DNA of 64,000 nucleotides from Streptomyces sp. PT12 (GTDB taxonomy: Bacteria > Actinomycetota > Actinomycetes > Streptomycetales > Streptomycetaceae), in the NCBI RefSeq assembly GCF_003311645.1, contig NZ_QEST01000114.1, positions 1-64,000 on the forward strand, given 5' to 3'. The translations under genes were made by a program, and so were the position numbers. Every line of letters starts with the position of its first letter. Within the stretch, counting starts at the first letter, position 1. The notes beneath the pieces are model-generated. The model saw nothing but the letters and a program-made list of their open reading frames with translations. It was not told the origin of the DNA and ran no database searches. Below, piece after piece: positions 38,474 to 50,703 of the stretch.

Positions 38474-39430
38474 ATGACCCCATCGGATGTCTGGCTGCCG
38501 TTCCCGCCCGCCGAGCTGCCCTCCCTGCCCGCATCCCTCGCGTACCACCACTGGGACGGCGAGGACGAGTTCCCCGCCGACCCTGCCGACTGCGCCTTCT
38601 ATGTCGTCCCGTACATGAAGGGCCCCTCCGCCGCCCTGCGCCCACTGCCGGGCATGACGCGCCTCCGTGTGGTGCAGACCCTCACCGCGGGCGTCGAGCA
38701 CATGCTGCCCGCGGTGCCGACGCTGCCCGCGGGCAGCGTGCTGTGCAACGCGGGTGACCTGCACAACACCAGCACCGCCGAGCTGGCCCTCGCCCTCACC
38801 CTCGCCGCCCAGCGCGGCATACCCGACGCCGTCCGCGCCCAGCCCGAGGCGCGTTGGGAGCCCACCGTGCGCCCCTCGCTCGCCGACCGCCGCGTCCTGA
38901 TCGTCGGCTACGGCGGCATCGGCGCGGCGATCGAGAACCGGCTCGTGCCGTTCGACGTCGCCGAGGTGATCCGCGTGGCCAGCCGCGCCAGGAGCGTCGA
39001 ACGCGGCCCCGTGCACGGCGTGGACGAGCTGCCCTCGCTGCTGCCGCGCGCGGAGGTCGTGATCCTCGCCACTCCGCTCACCGAGGCCACCCGCGGCCTC
39101 GTCGACGCCGACTTCCTCGCCCTGCTGCCCGACGGCGCCCTCCTGGTGAACGTCGCCCGCGGCGCCGTCGTGGACACCAAGGCGCTGGTCGCCGAGGTGG
39201 AGTCGGGCCGCCTGCGGGCCGCGCTCGATGTGACGGACCCCGAGCCCCTGCCGCCCGGTCACCCTCTGTGGCGGGCGCCGGGCGTGCTGATCACGCCCCA
39301 TGTGGGCGGCCCTTCGACCGCTTTCAGGCCGCGCGCCGAACGTCTACTCCTCGCCCAGTTGGGCAGGTTCGCGTCGGGAGAGCCTCTGCGGCACATCGTC
39401 GCCGAGGGGGGCGCGCGCCGGGCGGAGTGA
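38474..39430 (+). CDS. D-isomer specific 2-hydroxyacid dehydrogenase
   Basis: The 318-residue NAD(P)-dependent dehydrogenase keeps the Rossmann motif GYGGIGAAIENRL, the catalytic Arg in NVARGAVVDTKAL, the Glu in DVTDPEPLPPGHPLW and His in ITPHVGGPS. The N-terminal substrate domain (WLPFPPAELPSLP..) differs from SerA and from formate/lactate enzymes, so the substrate is unknown. A TACCCT hexamer at 38461-38466 ends 7 bases before the ATG, suggesting leaderless translation. It stands divergent from the sugar dehydrogenase gene. Confidence 0.88.
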   Translation: MTPSDVWLPFPPAELPSLPASLAYHHWDGEDEFPADPADCAFYVVPYMKGPSAALRPLPGMTRLRVVQTLTAGVEHMLPAVPTLPAGSVLCNAGDLHNTSTAELALALTLAAQRGIPDAVRAQPEARWEPTVRPSLADRRVLIVGYGGIGAAIENRLVPFDVAEVIRVASRARSVERGPVHGVDELPSLLPRAEVVILATPLTEATRGLVDADFLALLPDGALLVNVARGAVVDTKALVAEVESGRLRAALDVTDPEPLPPGHPLWRAPGVLITPHVGGPSTAFRPRAERLLLAQLGRFASGEPLRHIVAEGGARRAE

Positions 39431-39546
39431 GCCAGATGTTCCCCCCTGATCGTCACTTTCGGTGAGATGAGTATGTCGCTGAGTGACGGATCTGGTGTAT
39501 CGTCCGTGACGGGGTGAGCCCGGAACGGAAGGGGGGCGACAGGCGC

Positions 39547-42459
39547 ATGCACCGCTCATGGGGACACCGGCACTCTCTCGACGGCCTCCAGGCCGAGCGG
39601 CTGAGCAGCCCGTTTCCGCGGTTGGTCTTCGCCGCGGTCTGCGCGGCGTACGCCGTGGGCGCCGTGCTCGGCTGGGGGTCGCCGTTCATGGCGGAGGTGA
39701 TGGGGGACTTCGGGCTGAGCGCCGCCGCGCTCCTGGCCGCCGGGTCGTGTCTGTGGTACGCGGGCCGCCGCACGGGCGCGCTTCGCGCGGCGTGGGCGCT
39801 GTTCGGCCTCTCGTCCGCGATGGTCGCCGCGGGGAACGGCATCTGGGGCTGGTACGAGGTGGTGCTCCGCGAGCCGGTGCCCCGCCTCTCCGCCGCCGAC
39901 CTGTGCTTTCTGATGTTCGCGCCGCTGGCCATCATCGGGCTGCTGATGCTGGCCAAGCGGCCGGTCACGCGGGCGGGTTGGATCTGCCTCGCGCTGGACG
40001 CCTGGCTCATCGCCGGGTCGCTCATGACGCTCTCGTGGAGCGTCGCCCTGGCCCAGGCCGCCGAGCGGCAGGGCGAGGTGGTCAGGGCGGCGCTCGCGGT
40101 GGGCTATCCGCTGCTGGACATCGCGCTGGTGAGCATCATCCTGGTGCTGCACTTCAGGCGCGGCACCACGCACCGCCCCGCGATCAACGCCGCGATCGGC
40201 GCCCTCGCCCTGACGGTGCTGTGCGACGCCCTGTTCACCTCGCCCATGATGCGCGAGCAGTACAGCTCGGGGCGGCTGCTCGACGCGGGCTGGTTCGCCG
40301 GTTCGCTGTTACTCGCGGCCGCGCCCTGGATGGACAGGGGGCAGGAGGAGGCGCGGGGGAAGGGGTCCCCGGGGGCCGGTGGCGCGAAGCCGGGGACCGA
40401 GGAGGCAGCGGACCGGCCCCAGCTGGCAGGCTCGCTGGCCGCGCTGACGCCCTATCTGGCGGGTGCCGTCTGCATGTTGAGCATCCTGTTCACGATAGTC
40501 AACGGGCACCACGTCGACCGGGTCGTCGTCTTCATCGCCTGCGCCGTCGTGCTCTCGCTCCTGGTCCGCCAGGGGATCACCCTCATGGACAACGTCTCGC
40601 TGACCAGGGAGCTGGCCCGCAAGGAGAACTACTTCAGGTCACTGGTCCAGGGGTCGAGCGACGTCATCATGATCGCGGCGCCCGGCGGCAGGCTGCGCTA
40701 CGTCAGCCCGGCCGCCACGGGGGTGTACGGGCAGGAGGCCGAGCGGCTCACCGGCAGCGACCTGTCCGAGCTGATCCACCCCGACGACCTCGGCCGCGTC
40801 GAGCACGAGCTGCGCCGCTTCCTCTCGGTGTCACCCGCGCGCGAGACCGGCACCAGGATCGAGTGCCGGGTGCGGCACGGCGCGGGCCACTGGCTCAACG
40901 TCGAGTCCAGCGTCAAGCGCCACGAGAGCGGCCTCATCTTCAACTCCAGGGACGTCACCGAGCGGGTGCGGCTCCAGGCCCAGCTCCAGCACAGCGCCTC
41001 CCACGACGCCCTCACCGACCTGCCCAACCGCGCCCTGTTCACCGAGCGGGTCCGGCTCGCCCTCGGCGGCGGCCACGGCGGGGACCCCGACACCGCGGTG
41101 TTCTTCATCGACCTCGACGGCTTCAAGGCGGTCAACGACTCGGTGGGCCACCAGGCGGGCGACGAGCTGCTGGTCCAGGCCGCCCAGCGGCTGAAGGACT
41201 CCGTGCGCAGCGGCGACACCACCGCGAGGCTCGGCGGGGACGAGTTCGCCGCGCTCATCGTCGGCGACCCCGCGGGGGACCAGCAGCCGCGCGAGTACCG
41301 GATCCTGGAGATCGCCGAGCGGGTCCGTGCCGCTCTCAGCCGCCCCTACACGATCGACGAGCGCCGGGTCAGGGTCGCGGCCAGCATCGGCATCGCGTTC
41401 GCCGAGCCCGGCGCCACCCCGGCCGGGCTGATGCGCAAGGCCGACCTCGCGATGTATCGCGCGAAGCAGTCGGGCAAGGGCCGCGTCGAGCTGTACGCCC
41501 CGCAGCTCCAGGCCGACGCCGTCCGCCGCACCGAGCTGGCCGACCGGCTGGGCCGCGCCCTGCGCGCCGGGGAGTTCACCCTGCTCCACCAGCCCGTCGT
41601 GGAGCTGGCCGACGGGCGGGTCGCCGCGGTCTGCGCCCAGGCCCGCTGGCGCTCCGCCCACGGCCTGCTCACCACCCCGCTCGAGATCCTGCGCGGCGGG
41701 CGGCGCGAGCCGCATGTCCCGCTCGTCGGCGACCCCGAGGAGGAGCGGGCCGCCGAGGTCACCGGCTGGCTCCTCGACGAGGCGCTCGCCGAGGCGGGCC
41801 GCCGCCACCGCAAGGGGCACACCGTCCCGGTCAGCGTCCGGGTCCCCAGCGGCAGGCTCGCCGACCGCGCGCTCGGCGCCGGAGGCGTCGAGGCGCTGCT
41901 CAGCAAGCACGGCGTGCCGCCACAGGCCCTCATGATCGAGCTGCCCGAGGCCGAGTCGGTCCTGGCCAGCGACGAGCTGCGCGACCGCCTGACCGACCTC
42001 AGCGGCCTGGGCGTCGGCATCGCCCTCGGCGGCTTCGGCAGCGGGGGCACGGCCGCGGCCGCGCTGCACCGCCTGCCGGTCGACCTGGTGCGCCTCGACG
42101 GCGAGCTGGTCGAGGGCCTGCTCGACTCCCCGCCGTTGCAGAAGATCGCCGCCGGGCTGCTGCGCATGGCCGCCGACCTCGGCGTCGATTCCCTCGCCGA
42201 CGGCGTGGACCAGCCCGAGCAGGCCCGCGCCCTGCGGGCGCTGGGCTGCCGCCATGGCCAGGGCCTGGCGTTCAGCGAGCCCCTCGATGCCGGGCGGCTG
42301 CGCCGCGTGCTCGACGAGGGGCGGCTGCCCGTGCCCCCCGAGCCCGAGCAGATCCCCGTCCAGCCGCCGGCCCCCGCCCGCGAGAGCGACCGGGCCGCGA
42401 CCGGCCTGGACGCGCCCACGGCGGCCGAGTCCACCCCTTCGCCCATCGCGCCCACATAG
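39547..42459 (+). CDS. Membrane GGDEF protein with PAS and degenerate EAL domain
   Basis: The 970-residue protein has an N-terminal membrane domain of about 8-10 helices, a PAS domain (NYFRSLVQGSSDVIMIAAPGG...), an intact GGDEF motif ([13 protein letters not shown], residues ~563-567) and an EAL-like domain that has lost its catalytic residues: EAL reads AQA near 697, [10 protein letters not shown] reads GGFGSGGTAAAAL, and the K/E positions are changed. It is therefore expected to make but not hydrolyse c-di-GMP. ATG 39547 follows GGAAGGGGGG; GTG 39514 is the alternative. By recalled gene order it corresponds to CdgE of S. coelicolor. Confidence 0.87.
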   Translation: MHRSWGHRHSLDGLQAERLSSPFPRLVFAAVCAAYAVGAVLGWGSPFMAEVMGDFGLSAAALLAAGSCLWYAGRRTGALRAAWALFGLSSAMVAAGNGIWGWYEVVLREPVPRLSAADLCFLMFAPLAIIGLLMLAKRPVTRAGWICLALDAWLIAGSLMTLSWSVALAQAAERQGEVVRAALAVGYPLLDIALVSIILVLHFRRGTTHRPAINAAIGALALTVLCDALFTSPMMREQYSSGRLLDAGWFAGSLLLAAAPWMDRGQEEARGKGSPGAGGAKPGTEEAADRPQLAGSLAALTPYLAGAVCMLSILFTIVNGHHVDRVVVFIACAVVLSLLVRQGITLMDNVSLTRELARKENYFRSLVQGSSDVIMIAAPGGRLRYVSPAATGVYGQEAERLTGSDLSELIHPDDLGRVEHELRRFLSVSPARETGTRIECRVRHGAGHWLNVESSVKRHESGLIFNSRDVTERVRLQAQLQHSASHDALTDLPNRALFTERVRLALGGGHGGDPDTAVFFIDLDGFKAVNDSVGHQAGDELLVQAAQRLKDSVRSGDTTARLGGDEFAALIVGDPAGDQQPREYRILEIAERVRAALSRPYTIDERRVRVAASIGIAFAEPGATPAGLMRKADLAMYRAKQSGKGRVELYAPQLQADAVRRTELADRLGRALRAGEFTLLHQPVVELADGRVAAVCAQARWRSAHGLLTTPLEILRGGRREPHVPLVGDPEEERAAEVTGWLLDEALAEAGRRHRKGHTVPVSVRVPSGRLADRALGAGGVEALLSKHGVPPQALMIELPEAESVLASDELRDRLTDLSGLGVGIALGGFGSGGTAAAALHRLPVDLVRLDGELVEGLLDSPPLQKIAAGLLRMAADLGVDSLADGVDQPEQARALRALGCRHGQGLAFSEPLDAGRLRRVLDEGRLPVPPEPEQIPVQPPAPARESDRAATGLDAPTAAESTPSPIAPT

Positions 42460-42515
42460 TGAGACGCGATTCGGGCTCGCTTGACAGTGGCAGGAGAGAG
42501 GAGGAGGGTCTGAGC

Positions 42516-42557
42516 ATGCGCACCCGAATCCTCGTACTCGGACGGCGCGTCGGCTGA
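42516..42557 (+). CDS. ilvB leader peptide
   Basis: A 13-residue peptide, [13 protein letters not shown], is encoded behind GGAGGAGG, with TTGACA at 42481-42486 as possible -35. Its run Ile-Leu-Val-Leu followed by Val provides branched-chain control codons. A terminator hairpin lies 34 bases after the stop and ilvB starts 151 bases after it. I recognise this as the conserved leader described upstream of actinobacterial ilvB genes. Confidence 0.88.
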   Translation: MRTRILVLGRRVG

Positions 42558-42590
42558 TCCACGGTTCCCGTGGACCCCCACCGGCGCGCT

Positions 42591-42624
42591 CCCCTCGAAT
42601 GCCATCAGGCTCGAGGGGTTTTTT
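42591..42624 (+). terminator. ilvB attenuator (rho-independent terminator)
   Basis: CCCCTCGA (42591-42598) pairs with TCGAGGGG (42611-42618) and is followed by TTTTTTG, a classic intrinsic terminator and the only such T-run in this region. It lies between the leader peptide stop and ilvB. CCACGG-TTC-CCGTGG (42559-42573) just upstream forms another hairpin that could act as a pause or competing structure. Confidence 0.88.
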
Positions 42625-42708
42625 GTTGCACTGGTTTCCGGTGCCACCGCACCACCGATCCGCACCCGCACCAGCTTCACCCTCACTCCCCCCGAGAAGA
42701 GAACGACG

Positions 42709-46261
<3,553 letters not shown>

Positions 46262-46353
46262 CCTCCCGATCCGGGGCCGCGACCCTCGTCGCCGAGGACC
46301 GCTCCCACCCCCCGGAACCCAGTTCGCCCGCGGGATTCGCTCGATCGAGCGGT

Positions 46354-46377
46354 GGCCCGGCAGGCGCCTGCCGGGCC
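46354..46377 (+). terminator. Hairpin after ilvC
   Basis: GGCCCGGCAGGC directly abuts its complement GCCTGCCGGGCC, a 24-bp perfect palindrome able to fold into a very stable stem 93 bases after the ilvC stop. There is no T-run, but T-poor stable hairpins commonly act as terminators in Streptomyces. Confidence 0.65.
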
Positions 46378-46512
46378 CCTCATCGCGCCGATAGACTGCA
46401 CCGCACAAGCGCGTCACAGGCTCACAGCGTCGTGCGTCTCCACGCGGATGCCCCTCATCTCCCGCCGTCGGCCGCCGGGACGCGGCCTTCCGCAAAGGAC
46501 CAGTGAGATCCA

Positions 46513-48102
46513 GTGAGCAAGCCTGTCGTACTGATCGCCGAAGAACTTTCGCCGGCCACTGTCGACGCCCTGGGGCCCGACTTCGAGATCCGGCACTGCG
46601 ACGGCGCCGACCGCGCCGACCTGTTGAGCGCCATCGCCGACGTGGACGCTGTGCTGATCCGCAGCGCCACCCGCATCGACGCCGAGGCCATCGCCGCCTC
46701 GCGGAAGCTCAAGGTCGTGGCCAGGGCCGGGGTCGGCCTCGACAACGTGGACGTGTCCGCCGCCACCAAGGCAGGCGTCATGGTGGTCAACGCCCCGACG
46801 TCTAACATCGTGACCGCCGCCGAGCTGGCCTGCGGCCTGCTCATCTCCACCGCGCGGAACATCCCGCAGGCCAACGCCGCGCTCAAGAACGGCGAGTGGA
46901 AGCGGAGCAAGTACACCGGGGTCGAGCTGGCCGAGAAGACCCTCGGCGTGGTGGGCCTCGGCCGCATCGGCGTGCTGGTGGCGCAGCGGATGGCGGCGTT
47001 CGGCATGGACATCGTCGCGTACGACCCGTATGTGCAGCCCGCCAGGGCCGCCCAGATGGGGGTCAAGCTGCTGACCCTCGACGAGCTGCTCGCCACCGCG
47101 GACTTCATCACCGTCCACCTGCCCAAGACCCCGGAGACGCTGGGCCTGATCGGCGACGAGGCGCTGCACAAGGTCAAGCCGACCGTCCGCATCGTCAACG
47201 CCGCGCGCGGCGGGATCGTCGATGAGGCCGCGCTGCTCAGCGCGTTGAAGGAGGGCCGTGTCGCGGGCGCGGGGCTCGACGTCTACACGACCGAGCCGTG
47301 TACGGACTCGCCGCTCTTCGAGTTCGACACCGTGGTCGGCACCCCGCACCTGGGCGCCTCGACCGGCGAGGCGCAGGAGAAGGCGGGCGTCTCGGTGGCC
47401 AAGTCGGTGCGCCTGGCGCTCGCGGGCGAGTTGGTCCCCGACGCGGTGAACGTCCAGGGCGGCGTCATCGCCGAGGACGTGCGCCCAGGGCTCCCGCTGG
47501 CCGAGCGCCTCGGCCGGATCTTCACCGCGCTCGCGGGCGAGGTCGCGCAGCGGCTCGACGTCGAGGTGCGCGGCGAGATCACGCAGCACGACGTGAAGGT
47601 GCTCGAGCTGTCGGCGCTCAAGGGCGTGTTCGAGGACGTGGTCGCGGAGACCGTGTCGTATGTCAACGCCCCGCTGTTCGCGCAGGAGCGCGGCGTCGAG
47701 GTCCGGCTGACCACCAGCTCCGAGTCGCCCGACCACCGGAACCTGATCACCGTGCGCGGGACCCTGACCAGCGGCGAGGTGGTCTCCGTCTCGGGCACGC
47801 TCGCGGGTCCGAAGCACCAGCAGAAGATCGTCGGCATTGGCCAGCACACGCTCGACCTCGCGGTGGCCGACCACATGGCGTTCCTGCGCTACACCGACCG
47901 CCCTGGCGTGGTTGGCACCCTGGGCCGCATCCTCGGCGAGTCGGGCATCAACATCGCGGGCATGCAGGTTGCGCGCGCCGAGGAGGGCGGCGAGGCGCTG
48001 ATCGCCCTCACGGTGGACGGCACGATCCCGTCCGCGGTGCTCTCCGAGGTCGCCGCCGAGGTGGGCGCGACATCCGCCCGCGGCGTCAACCTGGCGGACT
48101 GA
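46513..48102 (+). CDS. serA: D-3-phosphoglycerate dehydrogenase
   Basis: SerA makes 3-phosphohydroxypyruvate, the first step of serine synthesis. The 529-residue long form has the NAD-binding motif GLGRIGVLVAQRM, catalytic Arg in NAARGGIVDEAAL, the Glu in TEPCTDSPLF and His in VGTPHLGAS, then an allosteric substrate-binding domain and a C-terminal ACT domain (RYTDRPGVVGTLGRILGESGINIAGMQVAR) for serine feedback. It starts at GTG 46513; TAGACT near 46390 is a plausible -10. It stands apart from ilvC behind a terminator. Confidence 0.97.
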   Translation: MSKPVVLIAEELSPATVDALGPDFEIRHCDGADRADLLSAIADVDAVLIRSATRIDAEAIAASRKLKVVARAGVGLDNVDVSAATKAGVMVVNAPTSNIVTAAELACGLLISTARNIPQANAALKNGEWKRSKYTGVELAEKTLGVVGLGRIGVLVAQRMAAFGMDIVAYDPYVQPARAAQMGVKLLTLDELLATADFITVHLPKTPETLGLIGDEALHKVKPTVRIVNAARGGIVDEAALLSALKEGRVAGAGLDVYTTEPCTDSPLFEFDTVVGTPHLGASTGEAQEKAGVSVAKSVRLALAGELVPDAVNVQGGVIAEDVRPGLPLAERLGRIFTALAGEVAQRLDVEVRGEITQHDVKVLELSALKGVFEDVVAETVSYVNAPLFAQERGVEVRLTTSSESPDHRNLITVRGTLTSGEVVSVSGTLAGPKHQQKIVGIGQHTLDLAVADHMAFLRYTDRPGVVGTLGRILGESGINIAGMQVARAEEGGEALIALTVDGTIPSAVLSEVAAEVGATSARGVNLAD

Positions 48103-48156
48103 CCGCCCCGTTGTCCCGTGGCGCGCAGCGCCGTCTTCGCGGCGCCGACGACGAAG

Positions 48157-48191
48157 CCGGTGCCGCCCCGGGAAGGTGGGGGCGGCACCGG
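48157..48191. terminator. Bidirectional terminator between serA and the cellulase gene
   Basis: CCGGTGCCGCCCC (48157-48169) pairs perfectly with GGGGCGGCACCGG (48179-48191), a 13-bp stem with a 9-base loop, between two convergent genes. Confidence 0.75.
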
Positions 48192-48229
48192 TCCGGACGA
48201 ACGGCCGACGCGCGTGGTGCGCGGAAGCG

Positions 48230-49225
48230 TCAGCCGCCCGCCAGCTCCACCGCCTTGTCGGGCGAGAACTGCCCGGCGGGCCCGTCGCAGCCGTCCAGCT
48301 CACCCGGCGGCTTGACCCACAGGAAGGCGTCGACGAGGTCGCTTCCGGTGTTGACCGTGGGGTTCTCGCCGACCAGCCGCCCCGGTGGGTCGCACCACTC
48401 GCTGCCCGCGGGGCCGTTGCCGTTGCGGCTGGTGTCGATCACGGCCCCGAGGTCGGCGGGGGCGCCGAGCTCGTTCAGGACGGCCTCGGTGAAGGCGACC
48501 TCGTCCTGGGTGGTGCGGTAGTTGGAGACGTTGGAGAAGACGCCGTCGCCGTTCTCCAGGATCCCGGCCTGGCGCAGCACGTCGGCGATCGCGGCGGGCT
48601 CGTGCCACGCCGAGTGGCCGATGTCGAAGTAGACCCGCGCCTCCGGGTTGGCCGCGTGCAGGGTGGCGGCGGCCTCGGAGATCGCGTCGAACCTCGCGGT
48701 GCGGTCGGCGCCTTCGAGGCAGTCGGACAGGGCGAGCGCGTCCGGCTCCAGGATGACCACGACCGGGTCGTCGCCGAGGCCCGCGGCGAAGCCCTGGGTC
48801 CAGCTGAGGTAGCTCGGCAGGTCGGGCGCGCCCCCGGCCGAGGCGCCGCCGCAGTCGCGGTCCGGGATCATGTACGAGACCAGCACCGGGACTTCGCCCG
48901 CCGCGGAGGCGGCGGACGTGACCTCGGCGACGTCCTGGGTGACGGTCGACGGCTGGTACGAGGAGAACCACACGCCCTGCGGCTGGCTGGTGATCCGCTC
49001 GGAGATGACGGCGGCCCTCGGGTCACCTGGGTTGTCCGCGACCCAGTCGTGGGCCTGGAGCGGGTAGTTGTGGAACACCGTGTCGGCGGGCAGGTCGGCC
49101 GCCGTGGCCTCCTGGTCCGCCGTGGCTCCCTGGGCTGAGGAGAGGGCGCCCCAGGTGAAGACGCCGCCGATCGCCGTGCCGACGGCCAGCAGCGTCCTTA
49201 TGCGCGCGGCTCGTGGGGTGCGCAT
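48230..49225 (-). CDS. Secreted glycoside hydrolase family 6 cellulase
   Basis: The 331-residue product begins with a signal peptide (RIRTLLAVGTAIGGVFTWGALSSAQGA), then a GH6 catalytic domain. Key residues are the Asp in SYMIPDRDCGG and in VVILEPDALAL (general acid and second carboxylate) plus ARVYFDIGHSAWH and NYRTTQDE substrate-site segments; conserved cysteines occur in DRDCGG, DCLEG, WCDPP and DGCDG. There is no carbohydrate-binding module. It would cut cellulose outside the cell. A perfect CebR operator 41 bp upstream indicates repression unless cellobiose is present. Confidence 0.92.
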   Translation of the reverse strand: MRTPRAARIRTLLAVGTAIGGVFTWGALSSAQGATADQEATAADLPADTVFHNYPLQAHDWVADNPGDPRAAVISERITSQPQGVWFSSYQPSTVTQDVAEVTSAASAAGEVPVLVSYMIPDRDCGGASAGGAPDLPSYLSWTQGFAAGLGDDPVVVILEPDALALSDCLEGADRTARFDAISEAAATLHAANPEARVYFDIGHSAWHEPAAIADVLRQAGILENGDGVFSNVSNYRTTQDEVAFTEAVLNELGAPADLGAVIDTSRNGNGPAGSEWCDPPGRLVGENPTVNTGSDLVDAFLWVKPPGELDGCDGPAGQFSPDKAVELAGG

Positions 49226-49265
49226 CAGGGTTCGTTCCCTTCGTCGGGAGTGGTTGTGGGGGGGA

Positions 49266-49279
49266 TGGGAGCGCTCCCA
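49266..49279. promoter_or_regulatory. CebR operator
   Basis: TGGGAGCGCTCCCA is a perfect 14-bp palindrome identical to the consensus operator of the cellobiose-responsive repressor CebR of Streptomyces. It sits 41 bp upstream of the GH6 cellulase start codon, in the expected promoter region. Confidence 0.93.
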
Positions 49280-49358
49280 CGCTCCCGCTGCTGCCGAACA
49301 TAGCGGCTCGCGGGACCGGAGTAAACGGTCAGGACACGGCGGACGCCAGGCGTTCGGG

Positions 49359-49399
49359 CTGAAGGCGGCGCGCCGTGGTCACAGGCGCGCCGCCTTCAG
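49359..49399 (-). terminator. Terminator overlapping the 3' end of the PucR gene
   Basis: CTGAAGGCGGCGCGCC (49359-49374) and GGCGCGCCGCCTTCAG (49384-49399) form a 16-bp perfect stem with a 9-base loop. The right arm encodes the last residues (LKAAR) and the loop contains the stop codon, so the terminator is embedded in the coding end. Confidence 0.75.
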
Positions 49400-50494
49400 G
49401 GACATGTGCAGCAGGAGGCGGTCCTCGCCGTCCGTGAGGTCAAGGCCCGTCAGCCGCTCGATGCGGGAGAGCCGGTAGTACAGCGTCTGGCGGTGGATCG
49501 CCAGGGCGTCGGCCGTCCTGGTCGCCTGGCCCGCGTGGTCGAGGAACGCCTCGGCCGTGCGCGCCAGCTCGCGGTGCTCATCGGCGAGCAACGGCGCCAC
49601 CGCGGGGTCGGGCTCCCCCGCGGGCAGCGCGGTCAGCAGGCGGTAGGGGCCGAGGTCCGCCCAGGCCGCCACCGGGCCGAACCGGCGCTCAGCCCGTGCC
49701 GCGCGCCCCGCGGCCAGCGCCTCGCGCCACGCGCCCGGCAGCTCGTTCACGCCCCGTCGCGCTCCGCCGATCCCGGCCGCCGAGCGCCCGCGCAGCCGTT
49801 CCCCCACGGAACGCGCCGCGCCGGGGCGCACCAGCGCCGCCAGCGCGCCGGGGCCCCGCGCCCCCCGGGGCATCGCGCACAGCGCGAGCGCCCCGGGCGG
49901 CGCGGCGGGCACGTCGTCGGCGGTGGGCCACTCCACGACGGCCACCACGGTCAACGCCCCCTGCGCGCCGGGCCCCAGCGCCGCGGCCAGCTCCCCGGCC
50001 GGGCCTGGCCCGCCGTCGTCGAGCGCGGCGCGCAGCAGCTCGCCCACGCGCGCCCCGGCGCGCGTGTCCGCGGCGAGCAGCGCGCCGATGCGCCCCGCCG
50101 TCGCCATGGCCGCGGCGAGCCGCGGGTCGTCCAGCGTCACGGCGCCGTCGTCGAGCAGCCAGATGTAGCCGTAGACCACGGGCCCGTGCCGCACCGGCAG
50201 GCAGATCCGCCCGGTCAGCACGCCCGCGGCGGGCTCGGGCGGGATCCGCACCGGCTCCCTCGCGGTGGCGATGCCAAAGCTCTCGAACCACTCCCGCACC
50301 GCGGGCGTCGAGCGGCGGTTGAGGATGGAACGGGTCCGCACCGGATCCATCACGCGGTCGTCCGCGCTGTCGTGCGCCCCGAACGCGATCAGCCCGAAGT
50401 CGCGCCCCTCCAGCGTCGCCGGGGTGCCCAGCAGCGCGCACACCTCGTCGATCAGCTCCTGGTACTCCGTTCTGGTCCCGCTCCCCGGTCGCAT
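49379..50494 (-). CDS. PucR-family transcriptional regulator, probable controller of proline catabolism
   Basis: The 371-residue regulator ends in the characteristic PucR helix-turn-helix ([31 protein letters not shown] is its layout: [21 protein letters not shown]). The N-terminal part is a GAF/PucR-like sensory region ([15 protein letters not shown]...). ATG 50494 is chosen because GGAGGAGG lies about 9 bases upstream; longer frames would run into the divergent promoter. The gene is divergent from proline dehydrogenase and P5C dehydrogenase genes, the arrangement seen for proline-responsive PucR-type activators, and an AT-rich palindrome lies between them. Confidence 0.85.
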   Translation of the reverse strand: [371 protein letters not shown]

Positions 50495-50576
50495 CCCGCC
50501 CGTCACCTCCTCCGCCCCGTCTCCGCCACCCGGCTCGCCCCGCCCGGCCACCGGGCCGCTCCGGCGCACACCCCCA

Positions 50577-50598
50577 TTCTCATACATATGTCTGAGAA
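50577..50598. promoter_or_regulatory. Candidate operator between the PucR gene and the proline genes
   Basis: Arms TTCTCA and TGAGAA flank a central palindromic ACATATGT with one unpaired base on each side, giving a 22-bp inverted repeat with only one mismatched pair. It is the most AT-rich short segment around and lies about 83 bp from the PucR start and 105 bp from the proline dehydrogenase start, well placed to control both. Confidence 0.7.
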
Positions 50599-50703
50599 CG
50601 CGGCCCCCGATGCTCGACACCTGTCGATGGCCGGTGATTCCGGGCGTTCCGTACCGTCTCGGGTAGCTTCGCTTCCACCCTCCAGGCACGCAGGAGGTGC
50701 CCC

